8,351 nucleotides of DNA. It comes from GWB2-37-7 sp049684915 (GTDB lineage: Bacteria > Bacillota > Clostridia > Lutisporales > Lutisporaceae). Position numbers and translations under genes: made by a program. The notes beneath the pieces are model-generated. The model was not told the DNA's origin and did no database searches. It worked only from the letters and a program-made list of their open reading frames with translations. The stretch is taken from assembly GCA_049684915.1 (NCBI GenBank), contig JBAVGO010000204.1, positions 1 to 8,351 on the forward strand, written 5' to 3'. Each line of letters opens with the position of its first letter. Position 1 is the stretch's first letter. Below are positions 1 through 5,703 of the stretch, one piece after another.

Positions 1-684
1 AGTAGCATATTCTCGTACCTTTGCTACAAAAGGATTTGTGATACCGTCATTTGCCAAATCTTCCTCAGATACATTAGCTACATAAATAATAGGCTTTGCA
101 CTAAGAAGATTAAAGGATTTTATAAGCTCTTTTTGCTCATCTGTAAGGTCTAGTGTTCTTACAGATTTGCCTGTTTCCAGCACTGCCATTGCACTTTGGA
201 TTAATTCTACTTCTGCTGCTATGGCTTTATCAGTCTTGGCAGCTTTATGTGACCTTTGAAGTCTTCTTTCTAAAAGTTCAATATCAGAGAGCATTAACTC
301 CACATTTATTGTTTCTATATCTCTAATCGGGTCTACGCTTCCATCTACGTGTATAATATCTGCATTTTCAAAGCATCTGACTACATGTACTATTGCCTCA
401 ACTTCTCTGATGTGAGAAAGAAACTTATTTCCAAGCCCTTCACCTTTACTAGCGCCCTTTACAAGTCCTGCTATGTCATAGAACTCTATTGCAGTAGGGA
501 CAATTTTTTTAGATATATATATTTCCGCCAGCTTATCTAGTCTTTCATCTGGCACTGCAACAACCCCTACGTTTGGCTCTATAGTGCAAAAAGGGTAGTT
601 TGCAGATTCTGCACCAGCTTGAGTTATAGCATTAAAAAGTGTGCTTTTTCCTACGTTTGGTAGGCCTACGATTCCAAGTTTCAT
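1..684 (-). CDS. ychF: Redox-regulated ATPase YchF (OLA1/Obg-like), N-terminal part; 3' end outside window
   Basis: The reading frame opens at ATG 684-682 and stays open for 228 codons to the left edge, so the C-terminal third (rest of the ATPase domain and the TGS domain of this roughly 360-residue family) is missing. Visible motifs are the P-loop GLPNVGKST at residues 7-15, the G2 segment FCTIEPN at 32-38, the G3 segment DIAGLVKGAS at 70-79, and NVSEED at 204-209. In this last motif the usual NKxD guanine-specificity signature of GTPases is replaced by NVSE, the known hallmark of the ATP-preferring YchF/OLA1 branch. The family is cytosolic, binds ribosomes and has been linked to oxidative-stress responses. 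The start is supported by AGAAAGGA about ten bases upstream. The gene has its own candidate promoter and is separated from fprA by that gene's terminator. Identification is very secure. Confidence 0.97.
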   Translation of the reverse strand, partial: MKLGIVGLPNVGKSTLFNAITQAGAESANYPFCTIEPNVGVVAVPDERLDKLAEIYISKKIVPTAIEFYDIAGLVKGASKGEGLGNKFLSHIREVEAIVHVVRCFENADIIHVDGSVDPIRDIETINVELMLSDIELLERRLQRSHKAAKTDKAIAAEVELIQSAMAVLETGKSVRTLDLTDEQKELIKSFNLLSAKPIIYVANVSEEDLANDGITNPFVAKVREYAT

Positions 685-759
685 ATTATTTATCCTTTCT
701 ATATAAAAAAATATTCTTTTACGAGTTTAATTCATAAGTTTATATTATCACAATGTAAA

Positions 760-788
760 ATTATATTATAGATAGAATATAAGTGCAA
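760..788 (-). promoter_or_regulatory. Candidate sigma-A promoter of ychF
   Basis: Reading the minus strand, TTGCAC (788-783) lies 17 bp before a perfect TATAAT (765-760), about 75 bp upstream of the ychF start. The -10 box is exact and the spacing is ideal, but the -35 box matches TTGACA at only three of six positions. A second overlapping TATAAT sits at 770-765. The region is very AT-rich, so chance matches are possible. Confidence 0.5.
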
Positions 789-815
789 TGTTTATATTGT
801 AAACTCAAGCTCTAA

Positions 816-853
816 AAGAACAAAGACCAACTTTCCAGTTGATCCCTGTTCTT
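816..853 (-). terminator. Intrinsic terminator of fprA (17-bp stem, GGAA loop)
   Basis: Starting three bases after the fprA stop codon, the minus-strand RNA folds into a continuous 17-bp stem: 853-837 pairs with 832-816 around the tetraloop GGAA (836-833), which fits the GNRA loop class. Three pairs (two G-U, one U-G) are wobbles that exist only in the minus-strand transcript; in the plus-strand RNA they become A-C mismatches. The stem runs into UUCUUUU, then AGA, so the U-tract is short and interrupted. The wobble polarity indicates the hairpin serves fprA. Confidence 0.8.
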
Positions 854-856
854 GAC

Positions 857-2047
857 TTAATCTATTTTTGCCGCGAAGCTTTTACCATATTCAATGCATT
901 TATTGATGCTGTCTTCATCGGGATTCCATAGAGCTTTGATACCATCATCGACTACATCCATTCCTGTCTTCTTAAGCTCCTCAGTAATAAGCTTCACTGA
1001 TTCACCGCTCCAGCCATAACTTCCAAAAGCTGCTGCTTTTTTATTCTTAAATTCCATGCCCTTTATTAGCTCAAGCATTCCGGCAATTGAGTAAAGATAG
1101 CCTTTATTGATAGTTGAAGAACCCACCAATATAGCTTTGGACTTGAATACTTCAGTAACAACATCGTTTTTGTCGGAGCGTGCAGCATTAAACAGTTTCA
1201 CATTTATATCGTCGTTATGAATTTTTATTCCTTTAGCTATTGCTTCCGCCATTTTTTTTGTGCATTCCCACATAGAATCATAGATTATAGTGACTTGATT
1301 TTCCTGATAGTCCTTAGCCCACTCCATGTATTTGTTCACTATTTGGAGAGGATTATCACGCCAGATTATTCCATGACTCGGGCATATCATATTTACTGGT
1401 AACCCTAAGCCTAAAATCTCATTTATCTTTTTCTCAACAAACTTACTAAATGGGGTGAGAATATTGGCATAGTATTTAATCGCTTCCTGATAAAGCTCTG
1501 CCTCATCTACTAAATCATTGTACAAAAATTCAGAAGCATAATGCTGACCAAAGCCATCGTTGCTAAAAAGAATATTATCCTCTGTCATGTAGGAGAACAT
1601 GGTATCAGGCCAGTGAAGCATTTTTGCTTCTATAAATATGATGTCTCTTTTTCCTATATTAAGCTTGTCGCCTGTTTTAACAGGTACAAAGTTCCAGTCC
1701 TGATGATAATGTCCCTTAAGGGATTTAATACCGTTTGAAGTGCAGTATATTGGGGTATTCGGTATTTCCTTCATAAGCTCAGGAAGTGCACCACTGTGAT
1801 CTATTTCACCATGATTTACGATTATATAATCAATTTTATTTAAATCAATTTCCTTCTTAAGATCTTCAACGAATTTTTTGCCAAAGGGCATCCAAACTGT
1901 ATCAATAAGTACTATCTTTTCATCCTTTATCAGATATGAATTGTAACTGGAGCCTCTATGTGTTGAGTATTCATCGCCATGAAACTTTCTAAGCTCCCAG
2001 TCTGTAACACCTACCCAGGTAACATTATCATTTATTTTGTAGCTCAT
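857..2047 (-). CDS. fprA: A-type flavoprotein / flavodiiron protein (FprA family), complete
   Basis: A 396-residue protein with the standard two-domain flavodiiron layout. Residues about 1-250 form a metallo-beta-lactamase-like domain whose di-iron ligands are all visible: H79, E81, D83 and H84 in NHGEIDHSG, H145 in MLHWPD, D164 in FSNDGFGQH, and H225 in CPSHGIIWR. Residues about 252-394 form a flavodoxin domain with the FMN phosphate loop at 257-267 (DSMWECTKKMA), then GSSTINKGYLYS at 309-320 and GSYGWSGES at 342-350. Such enzymes reduce O2 to water and/or NO to N2O in the cytosol of anaerobes, taking electrons from rubredoxin or a related donor. There is no fused rubredoxin domain, so a separate donor is needed. 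The start at 2047 is backed by AAGGAG (2061-2056) eight bases upstream. It appears monocistronic. The O2 versus NO preference cannot be read from sequence. Confidence 0.96.
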   Translation of the reverse strand: MSYKINDNVTWVGVTDWELRKFHGDEYSTHRGSSYNSYLIKDEKIVLIDTVWMPFGKKFVEDLKKEIDLNKIDYIIVNHGEIDHSGALPELMKEIPNTPIYCTSNGIKSLKGHYHQDWNFVPVKTGDKLNIGKRDIIFIEAKMLHWPDTMFSYMTEDNILFSNDGFGQHYASEFLYNDLVDEAELYQEAIKYYANILTPFSKFVEKKINEILGLGLPVNMICPSHGIIWRDNPLQIVNKYMEWAKDYQENQVTIIYDSMWECTKKMAEAIAKGIKIHNDDINVKLFNAARSDKNDVVTEVFKSKAILVGSSTINKGYLYSIAGMLELIKGMEFKNKKAAAFGSYGWSGESVKLITEELKKTGMDVVDDGIKALWNPDEDSINKCIEYGKSFAAKID

Positions 2048-2108
2048 AATACTTTCTCCTTTTTAATGTAAATTTTGCAATTTATTGTTTTATAGCTCCA
2101 CTAACTCA

Positions 2109-2117
2109 ATTATATCA
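2109..2117 (-). promoter_or_regulatory. Candidate extended -10 promoter of fprA
   Basis: On the minus strand TGATATAAT (2117-2109) matches the extended -10 consensus TGnTATAAT exactly, 62 bp upstream of the fprA start. No good -35 hexamer lies at the expected distance, which is tolerated for extended -10 promoters. A second exact TATAAT occurs at 2163-2158, so the true start site is not certain. Confidence 0.5.
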
Positions 2118-2149
2118 TGTATTTCGCATAGACCACATCTTGCTTTGCA

Positions 2150-2164
2150 TTTAAAGTATTATAA
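2150..2164 (-). promoter_or_regulatory. Possible PerR-like operator upstream of fprA (weak)
   Basis: The 15-mer TTATAATACTTTAAA on the minus strand (2164-2150) matches the B. subtilis PerR consensus TTATAATnATTATAA at 11 of the 14 defined positions. It lies about 33 bp upstream of the extended -10 element. PerR control of flavodiiron genes is established in Clostridium acetobutylicum, which makes the site plausible. The surrounding DNA is AT-rich and such matches arise by chance, so confidence is low. Confidence 0.25.
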
Positions 2165-2228
2165 ATTGCAACTGTTGTGGATAGTATATACTAAATTATC
2201 TTTTTTATCTGTGATACAAATCATAAAA

Positions 2229-2256
2229 ATAGCATTATTCTAAAGACAACTGCTAT
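2229..2256 (-). terminator. Weak candidate terminator after the DUF4438 gene
   Basis: About 40 bases past the stop codon, the minus-strand RNA can pair AUAGCA (2256-2251) with UGCUAU (2234-2229) around a 16-base loop, followed directly by UUUUAUGA. The stem is only six pairs, so this is a tentative call. It is the best terminator-like structure before the fprA promoter region. Confidence 0.35.
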
Positions 2257-2297
2257 AAAGTAAATGAGCTTTTAAAGAAATATCTTGAGCTTTTATA

Positions 2298-3155
2298 TTA
2301 CTTTTTCCAGTTTATAATATTTGCTTCTGAAGAAGGAATTCCTTCTAGCTTGCTTTCCTTGCAGGTCATAATAGTTACGATACCAGGTCCATGACCTAGC
2401 TTGATGCAGTCACTGTGAATGACGACGCCTATACTTACTGAGCCCTTTAGATATCCTCTGCCAAAGCTGTTATCACAATCTCTAAGCAGTACCAGATCAC
2501 CAAACCTCAGCTTGTCGATGCCAAGTCTCTTGATTTCCTCAGTATCTGCCGTCATTATATCGTAGTCACCACCGTAAGCTGAGGATGCACCTATGCCAGA
2601 ACCCATAAGATAAGCTGGTACCTCTGCCGCAACAGGTACTTTCAATTTTCTGAATTCTTCAATAATAGGTATGTTAAGAAATAACTCAGGGTCTATATTC
2701 ATAACTCTTATATCAGGATAGTCCAAAAGCTGAAGCCCCTGCCCCCAAGATTTTATAAGTATTTTATCGTCTACTGACATTTTTTCCAGAGCTTCTTCTT
2801 CAAAATATATTATTACATGAGCCACACCTGAATGCATACCGGTTACATAGCCTAATGCACCTTTTGCATCTCCTGTTACTACTTTTGCGGTGTTTCCTAT
2901 GCATGACATAGCTATAAGGGCGTTTTTTTCCTGAGCCTCTTCATTTCTGATCGTTACTCCCGGTTCTACATGGTCTCCTGCCCAGCCAAATACAGGATCT
3001 CCCAGCTTTACGTTATAGGTTATTCCTCCTGTTGCTGGAAGAACCATTGGTTCACCATTATTACTTATTCTATATGGGGAAGTAGTGTAGGATGGATGAT
3101 GTATCTTTCCTTGTACTGAAAGCTTCACAGTTTTTTCAATATTTGTTTTTAACAT
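2298..3155 (-). CDS. DUF4438 domain-containing protein, function unknown
   Basis: A 285-residue protein that I recognise as the DUF4438 family (Thermotoga TM1086-like), which has structural coverage but no established biochemical role. Conserved-looking glycine-rich blocks are GWAGDHVEPGV at 57-67, SCIGNTAKVVTGDAKGALG at 84-102 followed by YVTGMHSG, MGSGIGASSAYGGDYDIMT at 184-202, and a C-terminal IHSDCIKLGHGPGIVTIM at 246-263. No signal peptide or membrane segment is visible, so it should be cytosolic. The histidine- and aspartate-containing glycine loops would suit ligand or metal binding, but that is inference. The start at 3155 is supported by GGGAG (3170-3166) ten bases upstream and by a good promoter further upstream. 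It is a single gene, divergent from nagZ, and no neighbour suggests a pathway. Confidence 0.85.
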   Translation of the reverse strand: MLKTNIEKTVKLSVQGKIHHPSYTTSPYRISNNGEPMVLPATGGITYNVKLGDPVFGWAGDHVEPGVTIRNEEAQEKNALIAMSCIGNTAKVVTGDAKGALGYVTGMHSGVAHVIIYFEEEALEKMSVDDKILIKSWGQGLQLLDYPDIRVMNIDPELFLNIPIIEEFRKLKVPVAAEVPAYLMGSGIGASSAYGGDYDIMTADTEEIKRLGIDKLRFGDLVLLRDCDNSFGRGYLKGSVSIGVVIHSDCIKLGHGPGIVTIMTCKESKLEGIPSSEANIINWKK

Positions 3156-3192
3156 AATAATTCAACTCCCAAGTTTATATATATCTAATTTA

Positions 3193-3221
3193 ATAATAAT
3201 CTAATGGAAGAACTTTTTCAA
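3193..3221 (-). promoter_or_regulatory. Sigma-A-type promoter of the DUF4438 gene
   Basis: On the minus strand TTGAAA (3221-3216, five of six consensus bases) is followed after exactly 17 bp by TATTAT (3198-3193, five of six). This places the predicted transcription start about 30 bp before the ATG at 3155. It is one of the best-matched promoters in the window. Confidence 0.6.
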
Positions 3222-3229
3222 TATAATAA

Positions 3230-3241
3230 TTGATATATCAA
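3230..3241. promoter_or_regulatory. 12-bp perfect palindrome next to the DUF4438 -35 box (possible operator)
   Basis: TTGATATATCAA is a perfect 12-bp palindrome, nine bases upstream of the -35 box of the minus-strand promoter and in the middle of the divergent region between the DUF4438 gene and nagZ. The position would suit an activator or shared regulator. It is AT-rich and could be fortuitous. Confidence 0.3.
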
Positions 3242-3324
3242 CATTAATAAGAATGTTAAGAACGAAATATATAATATAAAGCTTATCCATATAACGAGTA
3301 AAATATTTACTTAGTATTGGTCTT

Positions 3325-3354
3325 CTGTTAGTATCAAAACAGAGTGGATATAAT
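3325..3354 (+). promoter_or_regulatory. Candidate promoter of nagZ
   Basis: A perfect TATAAT lies at 3349-3354, about 40 bp before the nagZ start. The best -35 candidate is CTGTTA (3325-3330) with an 18-bp spacer, matching only three of six consensus bases. The TG upstream of the -10 is displaced by one base from the extended -10 position. Confidence 0.4.
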
Positions 3355-3379
3355 AATTGATAGACATTACGATGAAACA

Positions 3380-3385
3380 GAGGTG
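3380..3385 (+). promoter_or_regulatory. Shine-Dalgarno of nagZ, ambiguous between two adjacent starts
   Basis: GAGGTG (3380-3385) precedes TTG at 3393 by seven bases and ATG at 3396 by ten. The two start codons are adjacent and in frame. ATG is the stronger codon, but the spacing slightly favours TTG. The choice changes the precursor by one residue and leaves the lipobox unaffected. Confidence 0.6.
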
Positions 3386-3395
3386 AAAATAATTG

Positions 3396-4619
3396 ATGAA
3401 CAAAAGATTTATACTATTTATGATTATAATAGTGGTTTTTAACCTATTTACAGGCTGCACTAAAGGGAAAACAGATGAACTTCCTGGCAAAATTATTCCT
3501 CTGCCTACAGTTCCAGAAAAGGATCCTATAGAAGAGCAAATAAAGCTTATGAGCTTGGATGAGAAGCTTGGTCAAATGGTATTAGTAGGGCTTAATGGTT
3601 ATGTAGTGGATAATGATGCAAGGCAAATGATTGAGAGCTATCATGTAGGCGGATTTATCTTGTATGGCAGTAATGTAGAAAGTCAAGAGCAGCTGCTTGC
3701 CCTGACTAATTCTTTAAAAAGCATTAATGCAGCTAGTAAGCTTCCTCTTCTTATCTCTGTTGATGAAGAGGGGGGAAGGATTAGCAGAATGCCTAAAGAA
3801 TTAAAAAATATTCCCACTAATAAGGAGATAGGTAAATTAAACAACCAGGAATTTTCATATAAGATTGGAGAACTTCTAGCAGAGGAGATAAAGGCTTTTG
3901 GGTTCAATATGAATTTTGCACCCGTGTTGGATATCAACAGTAATCCCAAGAATCCTGTAATAGGAGATAGAGCCTTTGGATCTGATGAAAAGGTTGTAAG
4001 TGATCTGGGAGTGCAAACTATGAAAGGAATAGAAGCGTCGGGAGTAATCCCAGTAGTGAAGCATTTTCCAGGACATGGAGATACCTCAGTTGATTCCCAT
4101 GTGGGCTTGCCCTCTGTAGATAATGATTTGGAAAGGCTTAAGAGCTTTGAACTTATTCCTTTTGTTAATGCCATAGAAAATGGAGCAGATGTAGTAATGG
4201 CAGCACATATTCTCATGCTTAAAATTGATGGGGAGAACCCGGCCACTATGTCAAAAACTATAATTACAGATATTCTAAGAGAACAAATGAATTTTGATGG
4301 TGTAGTTATTACAGATGATATGACAATGGGAGCAATTGTAGAAAACTATGAAATTGGAGCTGCTTCGGTGAAATCTGTAGAAGCAGGCAGTGATATTATA
4401 TTAGTAGCTCATGGTCATGACAATGCACTTGCTGTACTAAAAAAAATGAAAGAAGCTGTAGAACAAGGACTGGTTTCGGAAGAGCGAATAAATCAAAGTG
4501 TATATAGAATATTGAAGCTTAAACAAAAATATAATTTGAAGGATGAAGAAATTCAGCCAGTAAATATTGATAAACTGAATAGCAGAATTGTCAACGTACT
4601 TGACAGTTATTTGAAGTAA
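3396..4619 (+). CDS. nagZ: Lipoprotein beta-N-acetylhexosaminidase, NagZ-type (glycoside hydrolase family 3)
   Basis: The product is 407 residues from ATG 3396 (408 from the TTG just before it; numbering below uses the latter). Residues 1-22 form a lipoprotein signal: MMNKRF, a hydrophobic run to about 19, and FTGC with the lipidated cysteine at 22. A Pro/Lys-rich tether runs to about 45, then a GH3 TIM-barrel domain at about 46-380. Visible motifs are the substrate-loop GDRAFGSD at 191-198, the NagZ signature KHFPGHGDTSVDSH at 223-236 with the catalytic D234/H236 dyad, and VITDDMTMGA at 305-314, where D308 is the likely nucleophile. These enzymes remove N-acetylglucosamine from peptidoglycan fragments. 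The signal places it on the outer face of the membrane, as in Gram-positive cell-wall recycling. It is close to the single-domain form, without the large C-terminal domain of B. subtilis NagZ. It is monocistronic, with its own terminator. Confidence 0.94.
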   Translation: MNKRFILFMIIIVVFNLFTGCTKGKTDELPGKIIPLPTVPEKDPIEEQIKLMSLDEKLGQMVLVGLNGYVVDNDARQMIESYHVGGFILYGSNVESQEQLLALTNSLKSINAASKLPLLISVDEEGGRISRMPKELKNIPTNKEIGKLNNQEFSYKIGELLAEEIKAFGFNMNFAPVLDINSNPKNPVIGDRAFGSDEKVVSDLGVQTMKGIEASGVIPVVKHFPGHGDTSVDSHVGLPSVDNDLERLKSFELIPFVNAIENGADVVMAAHILMLKIDGENPATMSKTIITDILREQMNFDGVVITDDMTMGAIVENYEIGAASVKSVEAGSDIILVAHGHDNALAVLKKMKEAVEQGLVSEERINQSVYRILKLKQKYNLKDEEIQPVNIDKLNSRIVNVLDSYLK

Positions 4620-4626
4620 TAAACCA

Positions 4627-4660
4627 GTAGATCAACGAGTGAGTTGGTCTATAGTTTTTT
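4627..4660 (+). terminator. Intrinsic terminator of nagZ
   Basis: Eight bases after the nagZ stop, TAGATCAAC (4628-4636) pairs with GTTGGTCTA (4643-4651) around a six-base loop, including one U-G wobble; a closing G-U pair can be added. UAG and then six U residues (4655-4660) follow the stem. Confidence 0.85.
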
Positions 4661-4683
4661 AAAAAAATAATTCTCAAAAGCTA

Positions 4684-4714
4684 TTGACCTTGACGTAGCG
4701 TAAAGGTGTATATT
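4684..4714 (+). promoter_or_regulatory. MerR-type promoter/operator of the TipAS regulator (19-bp spacer, 21-bp dyad)
   Basis: TTGACC (4684-4689) and TATATT (4709-4714) are separated by 19 bp, the elongated spacer that MerR-family activators untwist. Inside it is a near-perfect dyad at 4687-4707: ACCTT and AAGGT outer arms, ACG and CGT inner arms, centre TAG, with only one mismatched position pair. The predicted transcript begins only about 15 bp before the start codon of the regulator. This arrangement strongly implies autoregulation. Confidence 0.85.
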
Positions 4715-4736
4715 TATCTTGTGAGGAGGTGAGCGT

Positions 4737-5495
4737 ATGGAGTATACAGTGCAAAAGCTAGGCATCCTAGCAGGTATCAGTACCAGAACACTTAGGTATT
4801 ATGATGAAATTGGAATTCTTAAGCCGGCAAGAATTAATTCATCAGGATATCGGATTTACGGTCAAGCGGAGGTTGGCAGGCTGCAGCAAATACTTTTTTA
4901 CAGAGAATTAGGTGTGAGCTTGGACAGTATAAAGGATATAGTGTCAGCACCTTCCTTTGATGGAGCTAATGCACTTAGAGAACATCGTGAAAGACTCCTT
5001 GAGAAAAGAACACAAATAGATATATTAATTGCTAATGTTGATAAAACAATAGCTGTTACAGAAGGGAGAATTAAAATGGCAGATAAAGAAAGGTTTGAAG
5101 GCTTTAAGCAAAAGATGATAGATGACAATGAGAAGAAGTATGGTAAGGAGATAAGAGAAAAGTATGGCAAGGATACAGTTGAAAAGTCAAATGCAAAGGT
5201 AATGAATATGACCCAGGAAGAGTATGATAGAGCTACTAACTTGGCTAGTCAAATAACTGAGACCTTGGCTAAAGCTTTTACAACAGGAGATCCAGCTAGT
5301 GAATTGGCTCAAAAAGCAGCTGATTTGCACAAGCAGTGGCTAACATTATATTGGGATCAATACAGCAAGGAAGCCCATGCCGGTATTGCTCAAATGTATG
5401 TTGATGATCCAAGATTTACAGCATATTATGATGAAAAGCAGCCGGGTACAGCTGAGTTCTTAAGAGATGCAATTCTCATTTACACAGGCATTTGA
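4737..5495 (+). CDS. MerR-family transcriptional activator with TipAS antibiotic-recognition domain
   Basis: A 252-residue protein. Residues 1-70 form the MerR winged-helix DNA-binding domain: the recognition segment GISTRTLRYYDEIGIL at 13-28 and the wing segment GYRIYG at 37-42. Residues about 76-115 are a charged, heptad-like helix suited to dimerisation. Residues about 120-250 are a TipAS-type all-helical ligand domain, recognisable from LHKQWLTLYW at 197-206 and YVDDPRFTAYYDE at 221-233. Family members (TipAL, Mta, SkgA, AlbA) bind hydrophobic drugs or peptides and activate their own gene or efflux genes. The protein contains no cysteine, so it cannot capture thiopeptides covalently as Streptomyces TipAL does. 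AGGAGGTG (4724-4731) gives a very strong ribosome-binding site. No transporter gene follows; a strong terminator closes the unit, so other targets would be elsewhere. The ligand is unknown. Confidence 0.93.
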   Translation: MEYTVQKLGILAGISTRTLRYYDEIGILKPARINSSGYRIYGQAEVGRLQQILFYRELGVSLDSIKDIVSAPSFDGANALREHRERLLEKRTQIDILIANVDKTIAVTEGRIKMADKERFEGFKQKMIDDNEKKYGKEIREKYGKDTVEKSNAKVMNMTQEEYDRATNLASQITETLAKAFTTGDPASELAQKAADLHKQWLTLYWDQYSKEAHAGIAQMYVDDPRFTAYYDEKQPGTAEFLRDAILIYTGI

Positions 5496-5515
5496 GGATG
5501 TTTCAAGATTTGTGT

Positions 5516-5559
5516 AACCCTCCTGCTAATATCATTAACGCAATATTAGCAGGAGGGTT
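5516..5559 (+). terminator. Strong intrinsic terminator after the MerR gene
   Basis: A perfect 17-bp stem pairs 5516-5532 with 5543-5559 around a ten-base loop, with a G+C-rich lower half (CCCTCC/GGAGGG) and the tail TTCTCTT. It lies 20 bases past the stop codon. Read on the opposite strand the stem also forms, but it is followed by ACACAAATC without a U-tract, so it is at best a partial barrier to transcripts coming from the Rhs side. Confidence 0.9.
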
Positions 5560-5703
5560 TCTCTTGGTCAATAACTGGAAAAATTTGGTAGATAGAACAT
5601 ATCTATTTGTTATTATTATTTAGATATTTTACCATTATTTCAATTTTTATTATATGTTTTTCAGTGGGTTCTCCTGTCTCCTTCGTCCATCAAACTGTGT
5701 GTT
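5560..5703. other. AT-rich intergenic stretch between convergent MerR and immunity genes
   Basis: No gene is seen here. Two mutually exclusive weak hairpins can form from TAGATA/TATCTA (5589-5605) and ATATCTA/TAGATAT (5599-5627). Neither has a convincing U-tract on the minus strand, so a terminator for the immunity gene is not obvious. At 5664-5691 there is a short, more G+C-rich segment containing TTCTCCTGTCTCCTTCGTCC, discussed among the findings as a possible repetitive-element remnant. Confidence 0.5.

Noticed and set aside
349..540. Small plus-strand frames at 349-540, 1217-1402 and 1541-1738.
   Set aside because: All are inside ychF or fprA in antisense, without ribosome-binding sites or recognisable sequence.
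3683..4246. A 187-codon open frame on the minus strand, antisense to nagZ.
   Set aside because: It lies wholly inside the well-supported nagZ gene, lacks a recognisable domain, and is a by-product of codon usage in the true frame.
4898..5170. A 90-codon minus-strand frame inside the MerR gene.
   Set aside because: It is rich in Ser, Leu and Ile as expected for the complement of a Lys/Glu/Asp-rich helical protein, and the plus-strand gene is certain.
5589..5627. AT-only hairpins TAGATA/TATCTA and ATATCTA/TAGATAT as terminator of the immunity gene.
   Set aside because: The stems are six or seven A-T-rich pairs, mutually exclusive, and lack a proper U-tract on the minus strand.
5661..5690. A nine-codon minus-strand frame starting at 5690 (MDEGDRRTH).
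   Set aside because: It has no convincing ribosome site and coincides with the REP-like segment, which readily gives such chance peptides.
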